Source: Sphingobacterium griseoflavum (lineage in GTDB: Bacteria; Bacteroidota; Bacteroidia; Sphingobacteriales; Sphingobacteriaceae). From it: a DNA stretch of 64,000 nt. Shown piece by piece: positions 34,093-42,358 of this stretch. Numbering within the stretch: the stretch's first letter is position 1; each line of letters opens with the position of its first letter. The notes beneath the pieces are model-generated. The model searched no databases, was not told the origin of the DNA, and saw only the letters and a list, made by a program, of their open reading frames with translations. Made by a program: the position numbers and the translations under genes. The stretch is taken from assembly GCF_014653155.1 (NCBI RefSeq), contig NZ_BNAF01000002.1, positions 124,001 to 188,000 on the forward strand. The letters are read 5' to 3'.

Positions 34093-35865
34093 ATGAAACA
34101 TGGTTTCCACATTCCAGTATTAGGACTGGCATTTTCCGTCGATACCCCCTTGAAAGTGGCTAAATTCGGAATCAATTCAGTTGTTTCCATTGTTGATGAT
34201 GAATTGATCGAGCGGATGCGCTTGTTCTATTTAGAAAAAAACAATATCCAAGGCCAACCCATACAAAAGAAAGACGGCGATTACCGCGCGAAGAGAATAA
34301 CGGCATACTTGAACCTGCTGAAGCAGCTTGTCGAAGCCGACGTGCGTGCGATGGAGGACAGTGCATTTCTGCCCGGCTCCGATCTAAACAAATATTTCGA
34401 CCTGCTTCCTCATAGCAGCCCAGACAAAAAGATCTATCTAGAAATGTCGAAGATGGAGCCGGGCAAAGAACGAGATGTACTGTCCCACAAACTGAAGTCA
34501 GCAATCCAGGCAGGCGATATTGATGTAAACATCATGTCTAAAGTTGACAAAATCAATTTTGACACGAAAGGAGTGACACTAGAAGATAAGCACTCAGATG
34601 CGCTGGCGGCCTTACGTGGGTTTGCCTACTCTACGCTGCGCTCATCCGTCGTCCTTTCCGCGGGTATGAACCCCCGGCTTTATCAATACATCGCGGAACT
34701 GTCCGCCTTTCTTCCGAATGATGTTGGCGAATTGGAAAAGAAGATCACGCTAAAGGTGTCCGATTTCCGATCGGCCTATATACAGGCGAAATACCTCGTA
34801 AAAAAGGGGATCTGGGTTTCTGAATTCCGTATAGAATCGGGCTTGAACTGTGGCGGCCATGCTTTTGCTACAGATGGTTATTTGTTGGGTCCAATATTAG
34901 AAGAATTCAAACAAAAAAGGCAGGAACTGCTACAGGAATTGTCGGGTATTTACAAAAGCGCTTTATTGCAGAAAGGCTACCTGCAGGTGCCCGACTTTAC
35001 TATCCGGTTTACTGTACAGGGGGGCATTGGAACTGCCCAAGAACAGTCTTTCCTGTTGACCTACTATGGCTTCGACAGCGTTGGTTGGGGTTCACCATTC
35101 TTATTGGTTCCAGAAGCTACCACGGTAGATGACGAAACATTAAACCACCTCATCCATTCAGAAAGGGAAGATTTCTACCTTAGCAACGCCTCTCCTCTTG
35201 GTGTCCCGTTCAGAAATTTTAAGAAAAGTACGGCAGAACAGGAACGTCTTGAGCGTATCCGAAAGGGACGCCCCGGAAGCCCTTGCACGAAAAAGTATCT
35301 CATTTCGAACACCGAATTTTCGGAAACACCTATTTGTACCGCCGCGCGCGCCTATCAACATGCCAAAATAAAAGAGCTAGAAACGCAGCAACTATCTGTT
35401 GAAGCGTTCCGAGCAGCCTATCATAAAATAACCGAAAAAGCTTGCCTTTGCGATGGCCTTGCAGCGGCAGCATACCTGAAGTATGGTATCAGCAAGCCAA
35501 AGGAAAGCACGGCTGTCGCAATCTGCCCGGGCCCCAACACAGCTTTCTTTCAAGAAACCTATTCGCTCCAACAGATGGTAGATCATATATACGGCAGAGC
35601 ACCTATAGCCCTTAGCGACAGGCCTCACTTCTTTATCAATGAACTCCAGCTGTATGTAGACTATCTGCGGAATTACATCCAAGATATCGCGCAAGACGAT
35701 AGAAAAGTGAAATTTGCCGAGAAGTTTAAAGTACAGCTGCTGGACGGAATCAGTTACTACCGTACACTTGGCAAACTATTTGGCAAGCTGAATGTCTTTG
35801 ACCTTCCAGCCTTTTTATCGGGATTGACGACCTGTGAAGAGCAACTGCTAAAACTTCAACACTAA
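34093..35865 (+). CDS. Uncharacterised 590-residue protein, possible TIM-barrel flavoprotein with Cys cluster
   Basis: I do not recognise a named family. The N-terminus (FHIPVLGLAFSVDTPLKVAKFG) and later GLNCGGHAFATDGYLLG and VQGGIGTAQEQSFLLTYYGFD resemble the Gly-rich loops of FMN-dependent nitronate monooxygenase or glutamate-synthase-like TIM barrels. Toward the C-terminus five cysteines occur in short motifs (GSPCTKKY, TPICTAA, KACLCDGL, AICPGPN), which could bind an Fe-S cluster or metal. There is no signal peptide or membrane helix. It stands alone between purU and a convergent methyltransferase. Confidence 0.6.
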   Translation: MKHGFHIPVLGLAFSVDTPLKVAKFGINSVVSIVDDELIERMRLFYLEKNNIQGQPIQKKDGDYRAKRITAYLNLLKQLVEADVRAMEDSAFLPGSDLNKYFDLLPHSSPDKKIYLEMSKMEPGKERDVLSHKLKSAIQAGDIDVNIMSKVDKINFDTKGVTLEDKHSDALAALRGFAYSTLRSSVVLSAGMNPRLYQYIAELSAFLPNDVGELEKKITLKVSDFRSAYIQAKYLVKKGIWVSEFRIESGLNCGGHAFATDGYLLGPILEEFKQKRQELLQELSGIYKSALLQKGYLQVPDFTIRFTVQGGIGTAQEQSFLLTYYGFDSVGWGSPFLLVPEATTVDDETLNHLIHSEREDFYLSNASPLGVPFRNFKKSTAEQERLERIRKGRPGSPCTKKYLISNTEFSETPICTAARAYQHAKIKELETQQLSVEAFRAAYHKITEKACLCDGLAAAAYLKYGISKPKESTAVAICPGPNTAFFQETYSLQQMVDHIYGRAPIALSDRPHFFINELQLYVDYLRNYIQDIAQDDRKVKFAEKFKVQLLDGISYYRTLGKLFGKLNVFDLPAFLSGLTTCEEQLLKLQH

Positions 35866-35870
35866 CAAAA

Positions 35871-35901
35871 AATGGGATTTACTACATTCGTAGATCCCAT
35901 T
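35871..35901. terminator. Hairpin between convergent genes
   Basis: AATGGGATTTAC (35871-35882) pairs with 35890-35901 (one G-T pair, 7-nt loop). On the minus strand it is followed by TTTTTTG, so it fits a terminator for the methyltransferase gene. It also starts 5 nt after the stop of the 590-residue gene. Confidence 0.6.
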
Positions 35902-35972
35902 GACAAGCTATAAGTAACCTGCGTTACCGAAGAAAAAAAGACTACAGCCAGCTCTGCATTAGATATCTCAGG

Positions 35973-36875
35973 TTATATCGCTAGCTTACGGAACTTACCA
36001 AAAACCCCCAATGGGAGCTTGGAGCCGGCCGTTGCTTGCAGATACAGCTCACCGATCTCAAGGTTTTCCACCGCTGGAAAAGATGTACGGATCAAATTTT
36101 CGACAATGACAGAAGAAAATCCGAGCGAGTAGGAATTCAAGATCAAGAAATGCTCCTTCGGATCCAATAGCTGCACTACATCGCGCATCATCTCCATGAT
36201 GTGATCTTCAAGCTTCCATTTCTCGCCTTTTGGCCCGTGCCCATATGCTGGTGGATCCAATATGATACCGTTATATGTATTGCCTCTTTTAAGTTCACGC
36301 TTCACAAATTTCAACGCATCTTCGACTACCCAACGGATGTTATCGATCGCTGAAAGGTCCTGATTTTCATTGGCCCAGGTAACAACCTGTTTGATGGAAT
36401 CCACGTGCGTGGTATCCGCTCCAGCGGCTTTTGCGATGAGTGAAGCTCCACCTGTATACGCGAAAAGATTCAGGACTTTCGGTTGTGCGGTCTTAAAAGA
36501 TTTTACCGACTCCGAAATATAGTCCCAATTTACAGCCTGCTCTGGGAAGATCCCCACGTGCTTAAAGGATGTCAAGCCCAATCGAAACTTTATGGCAACA
36601 TCATTATTCTTGTAGCTGATATGCCAACGATCTCTAAGCTTGGGATCTTTCTTTACCCAATCCCCCGATGTTGCCGAGCGTCCCCTGAAACGGATGTGGT
36701 GTTTTTTTGTCCATTCAGCCTCTGACAGCGTTTTAGGCCACACAGCTTGCGGCTCGGGGCGAATCAGCACCAATTCCCCAAATCGTTCCAATTTCTCAAA
36801 ATCTCCGCAATCAATAAGCTCGTAGTCGGCCCAGTGTTTTGGCGTAAGCAGCTGAATAGTTGTTGTTGAAGTCAA
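35973..36875 (-). CDS. Class I SAM-dependent methyltransferase, RlmI-like
   Basis: 300 residues. The SAM motif VLNLFAYTGGASLIAKAAGA, the acidic HVDSIKQVVTWANEN and the DPPAYGHGP loop are those of the RlmI/RlmK/YccW group that methylates 23S rRNA. No PUA domain is present at the N-terminus, unlike RlmI of E. coli. The substrate is therefore uncertain; rRNA is the usual guess. It is a single gene on the minus strand. Confidence 0.82.
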   Translation of the reverse strand: MTSTTTIQLLTPKHWADYELIDCGDFEKLERFGELVLIRPEPQAVWPKTLSEAEWTKKHHIRFRGRSATSGDWVKKDPKLRDRWHISYKNNDVAIKFRLGLTSFKHVGIFPEQAVNWDYISESVKSFKTAQPKVLNLFAYTGGASLIAKAAGADTTHVDSIKQVVTWANENQDLSAIDNIRWVVEDALKFVKRELKRGNTYNGIILDPPAYGHGPKGEKWKLEDHIMEMMRDVVQLLDPKEHFLILNSYSLGFSSVIVENLIRTSFPAVENLEIGELYLQATAGSKLPLGVFGKFRKLAI

Positions 36876-36985
36876 AAGCTAAATTTCAAAAGTTAAAAAA
36901 AATCCTGACGCAATGGCGCGTGGAATAGAAAATGTATGCAAAAGTATGAACTTCAACACAAATATCAAATTAAGCACATCTTTGA

Positions 36986-37741
36986 CTATTTTATGGTATT
37001 CCGTGCTGCTTTCATCAGCGGGCTTGCAAATACGAAGTCATTTAACTCTTGTACGTCTGAGCGTAGCATTTCCTTATTGGAGCCCTCCCAAAACTTCTCT
37101 CCCTTGTATAGAAACAAAATATATTCCCCGATTCCCATCACGGAATTCATATCGTGCGTTACTACAATCGTCGTACATTGATATTCTTCGGTAAGCTCCT
37201 GTATAAGTTCATCGATCAATATCGATGTCGCAGGATCCAACCCCGAGTTGGGCTCATCACAGAAGAGGTATTTGGGATTCATGCTAATTGCACGGGCAAT
37301 GCCTACCCTTTTTTTCATTCCTCCGGAAAGCTCGGCGGGGTAAAGTTTGTTTTTATCCTTCAGGTTAACGCGCTCTAAGCAGAAGTTGGCCCGGTCGATT
37401 TTCTCTTGTCGGCTCATGTCCGTAAACATATCGAGTGCAAAAACGATGTTTTGCTCAACGGTCATGGAATCAAACAAGGCCGAATTCTGGAACAGCATAC
37501 CTATTTCTCGTCGGATGGGCACCCGCTGTTCGAAATCCATCCCGGTAAACTCCTGCTTATCGAAAAAGACCTGCCCTTCCTCTGGCTCATGAAGCCCAAC
37601 GATACATTTCAACAGTGTACTTTTCCCCGAGCCAGACCCTCCGATAATCAAACTTACCTTACCCGGTTCAAAAATCGCATCTATCCCTTTCAACACATGG
37701 TTGTCCCCGAAGGATTTATTTATATTCTGAATCTCAATCAT
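36986..37741 (-). CDS. mlaF: MlaF-type ABC transporter ATP-binding protein
   Basis: A 251-residue ABC ATPase with Walker A IIGGSGSGKSTLLK, signature LSGGMKKRVGIARA and Walker B YLFCDEPNSGLDP. The GMKKRVGIARA form and the adjacent MlaE-family permease (3 nt upstream) mark it as the ATPase of a phospholipid/MCE transporter. No MCE-domain (MlaD) gene follows within the window, which is unusual for this pair. Confidence 0.85.
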   Translation of the reverse strand: MIEIQNINKSFGDNHVLKGIDAIFEPGKVSLIIGGSGSGKSTLLKCIVGLHEPEEGQVFFDKQEFTGMDFEQRVPIRREIGMLFQNSALFDSMTVEQNIVFALDMFTDMSRQEKIDRANFCLERVNLKDKNKLYPAELSGGMKKRVGIARAISMNPKYLFCDEPNSGLDPATSILIDELIQELTEEYQCTTIVVTHDMNSVMGIGEYILFLYKGEKFWEGSNKEMLRSDVQELNDFVFASPLMKAARNTIK

Positions 37742-37744
37742 AAG

Positions 37745-38479
37745 TTAAAGCATCAACGCGGTGATAATGTAATCCGAAGCAAGAATAGATATACAGCCAA
37801 TGACCACCGCCTTTGTCCCGGCTTGGCCAACCTCTAAGGCACCACCGCGAACATGAAAGCCCATATGAGCAGGCACAGAGGTTATGATAAAGCCAAATAC
37901 AAAAGCTTTCACCAAAGCTACAGTAACCGTGAATCCATTAAATCCGCCCTGTATACCTTGTATGTAGTCGGAAGCAGCTACTGCCCCGGAAAGTGAGCCG
38001 CCAATGAGGCCTCCCGAGATGGCACAGAAAATAGCGATGATCACCAAAACAGGCACCATAATCACACCTGCCAACACCTTGGGCAAAATGAGATAACCAG
38101 GTGCGTTGATCCCCATAATCTCTAGCGCATCTATTTGCTCGGTGACCCGCATAGACCCTATTTGAGATGATATCGCTGACCCTACCTTGCCCATCAATAC
38201 CAAGGCCGAAATGGTAGGACCGAGTTCCAAAATGTTCGAATCTCGGTTGATTTGTCCAATTACCGTGGACGGAATTAAATCGGAAACCAGCTGGAAAGCG
38301 ATTTGCAAGGTCATGACCGCACCAATAAATGTAGAGATGATAACGATCAAACCTAAAGATCCGAGGCCGATCTCATTCATCTCATGAAAAATCTCTTTCG
38401 CATATATCTTCCATTTTTCAGGCTTTTTAAAAACCTTACGCAACAGCAGAACGTATTCGCCAAAATGGTGAAATATCAT
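37745..38479 (-). CDS. mlaE: MlaE-family ABC transporter permease
   Basis: A 244-residue permease with five or six membrane helices. FIGAVMTLQIAFQLVSDLIP, VTEQIDALEIMGINAPGYLI and the LPKVLAG stretch are family signatures (GxxTEQxDAL). MlaE/MlaF move phospholipids between the inner and outer membranes. The ATPase gene follows after 3 nt, so the two are co-transcribed. Confidence 0.9.
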   Translation of the reverse strand: MIFHHFGEYVLLLRKVFKKPEKWKIYAKEIFHEMNEIGLGSLGLIVIISTFIGAVMTLQIAFQLVSDLIPSTVIGQINRDSNILELGPTISALVLMGKVGSAISSQIGSMRVTEQIDALEIMGINAPGYLILPKVLAGVIMVPVLVIIAIFCAISGGLIGGSLSGAVAASDYIQGIQGGFNGFTVTVALVKAFVFGFIITSVPAHMGFHVRGGALEVGQAGTKAVVIGCISILASDYIITALML

Positions 38480-38655
38480 AGAATAATCGCCTTTTTAAAT
38501 TAACATTACGGCAAGATACACATTTACCGGGAAGAAATTTCACCGACACAATGGTTTCTCTCACCGAAGATATTAACAACATAACCTAAAACTGGTTTTA
38601 TAAAAAATTAGTAAGTTATAGTTTTGACCTATATATTTACAGGGAAATAGAGCAT

Positions 38656-39582
38656 ATGGAAAACAAAATCACTTCCGGACTTTGGTTTGTCTTTATCGGC
38701 GTCATATTGTTGTTGCACAATATCGACGTGATAGACTTCAACTTCATCGCGACGCTAAAATACTGGCCATTGTTAATCGTTATCGTTGGTATCAATTTAA
38801 TTGTACAAAATCGGATGTATGGAAACTACATAAAAATTGCGGCCAATGTGCTTTTCTTGGGATGGATTACCTATATTGGACTAAGCAGTCCTTCAAGCCA
38901 TTGGACTTCCGAATTACTGAACAATAGAACAATTAAAATCGGTGACCTAGATGATGATGCAGCACTATCGAACCATGTTCAAGCCGATTTGGATAGTGCA
39001 ATATCGGAAGCTCACTTGGAATTCAACGGCGGCGCAGGCAAATTTGAAATCAATACAAACAGCAGTCAACATCTCATTGACGCACAAAGTACTGACGGCA
39101 ATATGGGCATGCATATAGAGTCTACGCTGCAAGAAGGGATTCAGCAGGTTGTTTTGGATGCGAAACCGGTGTCCAATGGAAAAAAATCGGGCAGTGCAAC
39201 CATCGCGATCAATCCATCAACTATTTGGAATCTGGAATTTAACTACGGCGCTGCAACCGTGAACGGAGATCTATCTGCCTTACATTTCAAACATCTTGAC
39301 ATAAACACTGGAGCCAGTAATATGGATTTGAAATTAGGTATGCCGCGATCGGAAATATCGACAATTAATATTGCCACTGGCGCTTCAAAAATACATTTCC
39401 AGATACCTAAAGAAGCTGCTATCAGTGTAAAATATTCATCCATCCTGTCGAAAAATTCATTTGAAGGTTTTGAAAGCAAGAAAAATGGAAAAGCTCGAAC
39501 AGCCAACTATGATGAAGCACCTACGAAATTTGATATCGAGCTAGACGGAGCAGCCAATACATTTACCATTACCCGCTATTAA
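38656..39582 (+). CDS. LiaF/DUF5668-type membrane protein
   Basis: A 308-residue protein. The first 85 residues contain three or four short membrane helices (SGLWFVFIGVILLLHNI, YWPLLIVIVGINLIV, VLFLGWITYIGL), in the LiaF-TM/DUF5668 pattern. The rest is a soluble beta-rich repeat domain (LEFNGGAGKFEI, LEFNYGAATVNGDL, LDINTGASNMDL, INIATGASKIHF), a beta-helix-like DUF4097/toastrack fold. Related proteins modulate envelope-stress regulators, but no such regulator is adjacent. It lies 28 nt before ispG. Confidence 0.75.
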   Translation: MENKITSGLWFVFIGVILLLHNIDVIDFNFIATLKYWPLLIVIVGINLIVQNRMYGNYIKIAANVLFLGWITYIGLSSPSSHWTSELLNNRTIKIGDLDDDAALSNHVQADLDSAISEAHLEFNGGAGKFEINTNSSQHLIDAQSTDGNMGMHIESTLQEGIQQVVLDAKPVSNGKKSGSATIAINPSTIWNLEFNYGAATVNGDLSALHFKHLDINTGASNMDLKLGMPRSEISTINIATGASKIHFQIPKEAAISVKYSSILSKNSFEGFESKKNGKARTANYDEAPTKFDIELDGAANTFTITRY

Positions 39583-39593
39583 CTTAAAAAAGC

Positions 39594-39601
39594 TAACTTT
39601 G
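39594..39601 (+). promoter_or_regulatory. Candidate -7 box of ispG
   Basis: TAACTTTG ends 9 nt before the ispG ATG at 39611, which gives a very short leader. No matching -33 box is clear. Confidence 0.4.
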
Positions 39602-39610
39602 CGACTAGGC

Positions 39611-41629
39611 ATGGACACAAACGAAGCAATTTACTTGGAAGGGGGCTACTGCAACTCCAAAACGACATATAGCAGATTTCTCACGCGCGAAGTCAAAGTG
39701 GGGAATATAGCCATGGGAGGCAACAATCCGATCCGCATCCAAAGCATGACTACGGTAGACACAATGGATACGATCGGGTCAATCGAGCAAACAATTCGTA
39801 TGGTTGAAGCTGGTTGTGAATACGTACGTATAACTGCCCCAAGCATCAAAGAGGCAGAAAACCTCGCCCACATAAAAAAAGGATTGAAAGCAAGGGGCTA
39901 CGATGTTCCATTGGTTGCTGACATACATTTCACTCCAAATGCGGCCGAAACGGCGGCACGCCTTATCGAAAAAGTACGCATCAATCCAGGGAACTACGCC
40001 GATAAGAAAAAATTCGATCAAATTGATTATACGGACGCGGCTTACCAAGCGGAGTTAGATCGTATTTATAAAAAATTTGCGCCTTTAGTTCATATCTGCA
40101 AAGAATATGGTACCGTTATGCGTATTGGAACAAACCATGGATCACTTTCCGATCGTATTATGAGCCGCTATGGCGATACGCCGGAAGGCATGGTGGAATC
40201 TGCACTAGAATTTATCCGCATTTGCGAAGATCTTCGGTTCTACGACTTAGTGGTATCGATGAAGTCCTCGAATCCGCAAGTCATGGTCAGTGCATATCGA
40301 CTTTTAGTCGAAAAAATGGTTGCTGAAAACATGAACTATCCTTTGCATTTGGGCGTTACCGAAGCTGGAGATGGAGAAGATGGCCGTGTAAAATCAGCTG
40401 TAGGCATCGGTACCTTATTGGAGGACGGGCTGGGTGATACCGTTAGGGTCTCACTTACTGAAGAGCCCGAAAAAGAGGCTCCTGTAGCAATAGCACTGGT
40501 AAATAGGTATGCGAAGCGGGGCGCAGCCATGCAGCAAAACCACAAGCAACAGGAAATCGTCAATCTAGCGAACCATAGCCATACAGCACCATACCAAACA
40601 AAAGAGGTGAATGCCTTTATCGGGGGAGCTCTGGTACCCCGCATCGTGGTCGATATTTCCTCCTCAAACCTTAAGGATCCCTTCGTATTGGACGCCGTAG
40701 GTTATCGCTATGATGCCGTGAACGACAAATACCATATGGGCGATCAGTCAGTAGACTTCGTCTACCTCGGGTCCAATTTACCATCTTTTGTTTTGCCCGG
40801 AAACCTAAAGGTCATTTACGATGATGCGACCTGGGCAACTTTACACAATAAGGCAAACAAACACCCCTTATTCGATCTATCAAGTTACCAAGCGTCATCG
40901 ACACACGATCCTTCTTTAAACCTTATTCGCCTTACTAACGAGGATCTTGTTAGCGATGCTTTCGGCAGCCTTGCAGTGGATAAAACAGTAGTCTTTGTAT
41001 TAGAAACGAACCACCCCCACGGCATGGCCGACCAGCGTCAATTTTTTGTTAATCTCCAAACAATCGGCTTAGATAATCCAGTCATTATTAAACGTTCGTA
41101 CCCTGCTGCGGATTTTTCTGGCGCCGTTGGAGACGATATGGATCCAGAAGAGCCTATTTCGAAGATACAGCTCTATGCAGCGACTGATATGGGAGCCCTA
41201 TTGGTAGACAAATTAGGATCGGGCATTTGGATAGATTCCCCGGCAACACCTATCGACAAGGTCGCTTCGCTGTCGTTCGGGATATTACAGGCCACCCGAT
41301 CCCGAATTTCAAAAACAGAATATATTTCTTGCCCCAGTTGTGGGCGTACGCTATTTGATCTGCAGGAAACAACGCAGATGATTCGTAGCCGTACGAGCCA
41401 TCTAAAAGGACTGAAAATCGGGATCATGGGGTGCATCGTGAACGGCCCGGGAGAAATGGCGGATGCAGACTACGGTTACGTGGGCGCTGGCCCAGATAAA
41501 ATAACACTCTATCGAGGAAAAGAGGTTGTCAAGAAAAATGTAAGCGCTACGCATGCATTGGACGAACTCATTGACATTATCAAGAACGACGGACTGTGGG
41601 TGGAAGAGGAAACACCACCTCTTAAATAA
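39611..41629 (+). CDS. ispG: 4-hydroxy-3-methylbut-2-enyl diphosphate synthase (long form)
   Basis: IspG/GcpE reduces MEcPP to HMBPP in the MEP isoprenoid pathway. It has 672 residues, against about 370 in E. coli. The N-terminal TIM barrel (MGGNNPIRIQSMTTVDT) and the C-terminal Fe-S domain (YISCPSCGRTLFDLQ, GIMGCIVNGPGEMADADYG) are separated by an inserted middle domain of roughly 250-270 residues, as in plant and other Bacteroidota enzymes. ATG 39611 is preferred over a TTG at 39599 that overlaps the promoter box. Confidence 0.95.
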   Translation: MDTNEAIYLEGGYCNSKTTYSRFLTREVKVGNIAMGGNNPIRIQSMTTVDTMDTIGSIEQTIRMVEAGCEYVRITAPSIKEAENLAHIKKGLKARGYDVPLVADIHFTPNAAETAARLIEKVRINPGNYADKKKFDQIDYTDAAYQAELDRIYKKFAPLVHICKEYGTVMRIGTNHGSLSDRIMSRYGDTPEGMVESALEFIRICEDLRFYDLVVSMKSSNPQVMVSAYRLLVEKMVAENMNYPLHLGVTEAGDGEDGRVKSAVGIGTLLEDGLGDTVRVSLTEEPEKEAPVAIALVNRYAKRGAAMQQNHKQQEIVNLANHSHTAPYQTKEVNAFIGGALVPRIVVDISSSNLKDPFVLDAVGYRYDAVNDKYHMGDQSVDFVYLGSNLPSFVLPGNLKVIYDDATWATLHNKANKHPLFDLSSYQASSTHDPSLNLIRLTNEDLVSDAFGSLAVDKTVVFVLETNHPHGMADQRQFFVNLQTIGLDNPVIIKRSYPAADFSGAVGDDMDPEEPISKIQLYAATDMGALLVDKLGSGIWIDSPATPIDKVASLSFGILQATRSRISKTEYISCPSCGRTLFDLQETTQMIRSRTSHLKGLKIGIMGCIVNGPGEMADADYGYVGAGPDKITLYRGKEVVKKNVSATHALDELIDIIKNDGLWVEEETPPLK

Positions 41630-41648
41630 AAATTGCTTGTAATCGGAT

Positions 41649-41684
41649 GAGTCGGCTTTAAAAAAAACGGCTCTTCCTTTTTTT
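41649..41684 (+). terminator. Terminator of ispG
   Basis: GAGTCG (41649-41654) pairs with CGGCTC (41668-41673), one T-G pair, and is followed by a run of seven T (41678-41684). Confidence 0.65.
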
Positions 41685-41709
41685 GGGACGGAGGTAAATA
41701 CTACAGGTT

Positions 41710-42132
41710 CTAGCGTACAGAAATCCGCTTGACAACGGTCTCAGCGCCAGAGGTGACACGCACAAAATAAAACCCGGTCGTCAGCTTTCCATTAGAGTCG
41801 AAGGATAGGTTCTGCATACCAGCATCCAAACGGCCGTTCATTAAATTCAGCACCTCATTGCCTAGCGCATCCATAACCTTGATGGTAACCGTACCTTGTT
41901 TTGATAATTTAAAATTTGTCGTGATTTGCTCAGCTACGGGGTTGTAGAAGACTTTAACATTGTTGATGAGTTTTTCACTATCTTCCTCAGGCAAATTTGG
42001 TATTGCTACGCTGGCGGAAGGACTAAACACTACAGAAAGATTATTCATAGAAGTAGACATAGCCTGAACACCCTGCAGCATAGAGAAGCTGATCATGGCA
42101 AAAAGAGCTATATTTCTCATCATTCCTTCCAT
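41710..42132 (-). CDS. Small secreted protein consisting mostly of a T9SS type A sorting domain
   Basis: 140 residues. A signal peptide (MMRNIALFAMISFSMLQGVQA), a linker of about 30 residues, then a complete C-terminal sorting domain of about 80 residues (VFYNPVAEQITTNFKLSKQG, VMDALGNEVLNL, GKLTTGFYFVRVTSG, VKRISVR). This domain directs proteins through the type IX secretion system to the surface. There is no separate cargo domain, which is odd. ATGs at 42123 and 42120 are alternative starts. No porin/T9SS gene is adjacent. Confidence 0.82.
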   Translation of the reverse strand: MEGMMRNIALFAMISFSMLQGVQAMSTSMNNLSVVFSPSASVAIPNLPEEDSEKLINNVKVFYNPVAEQITTNFKLSKQGTVTIKVMDALGNEVLNLMNGRLDAGMQNLSFDSNGKLTTGFYFVRVTSGAETVVKRISVR

Positions 42133-42358
42133 TTTTCTTATACGTAGATATAGGTAGTTGGTATAAAATCACAATTTCTTCCGCAACAACATCCAAAACA
42201 TCCTCTTAACAAAGTTAATTGTTTTGTTGTCATCTCCCATATCAATTTTAAAAAAAAATTACCATTTAACAATTTTTAACAAGATTATTCGTTGTGTGGT
42301 TTTTTGTATATGTTTGGAACGTAATTTACTGTAAGTTTGCAGGATAATTTTGTTTTGC

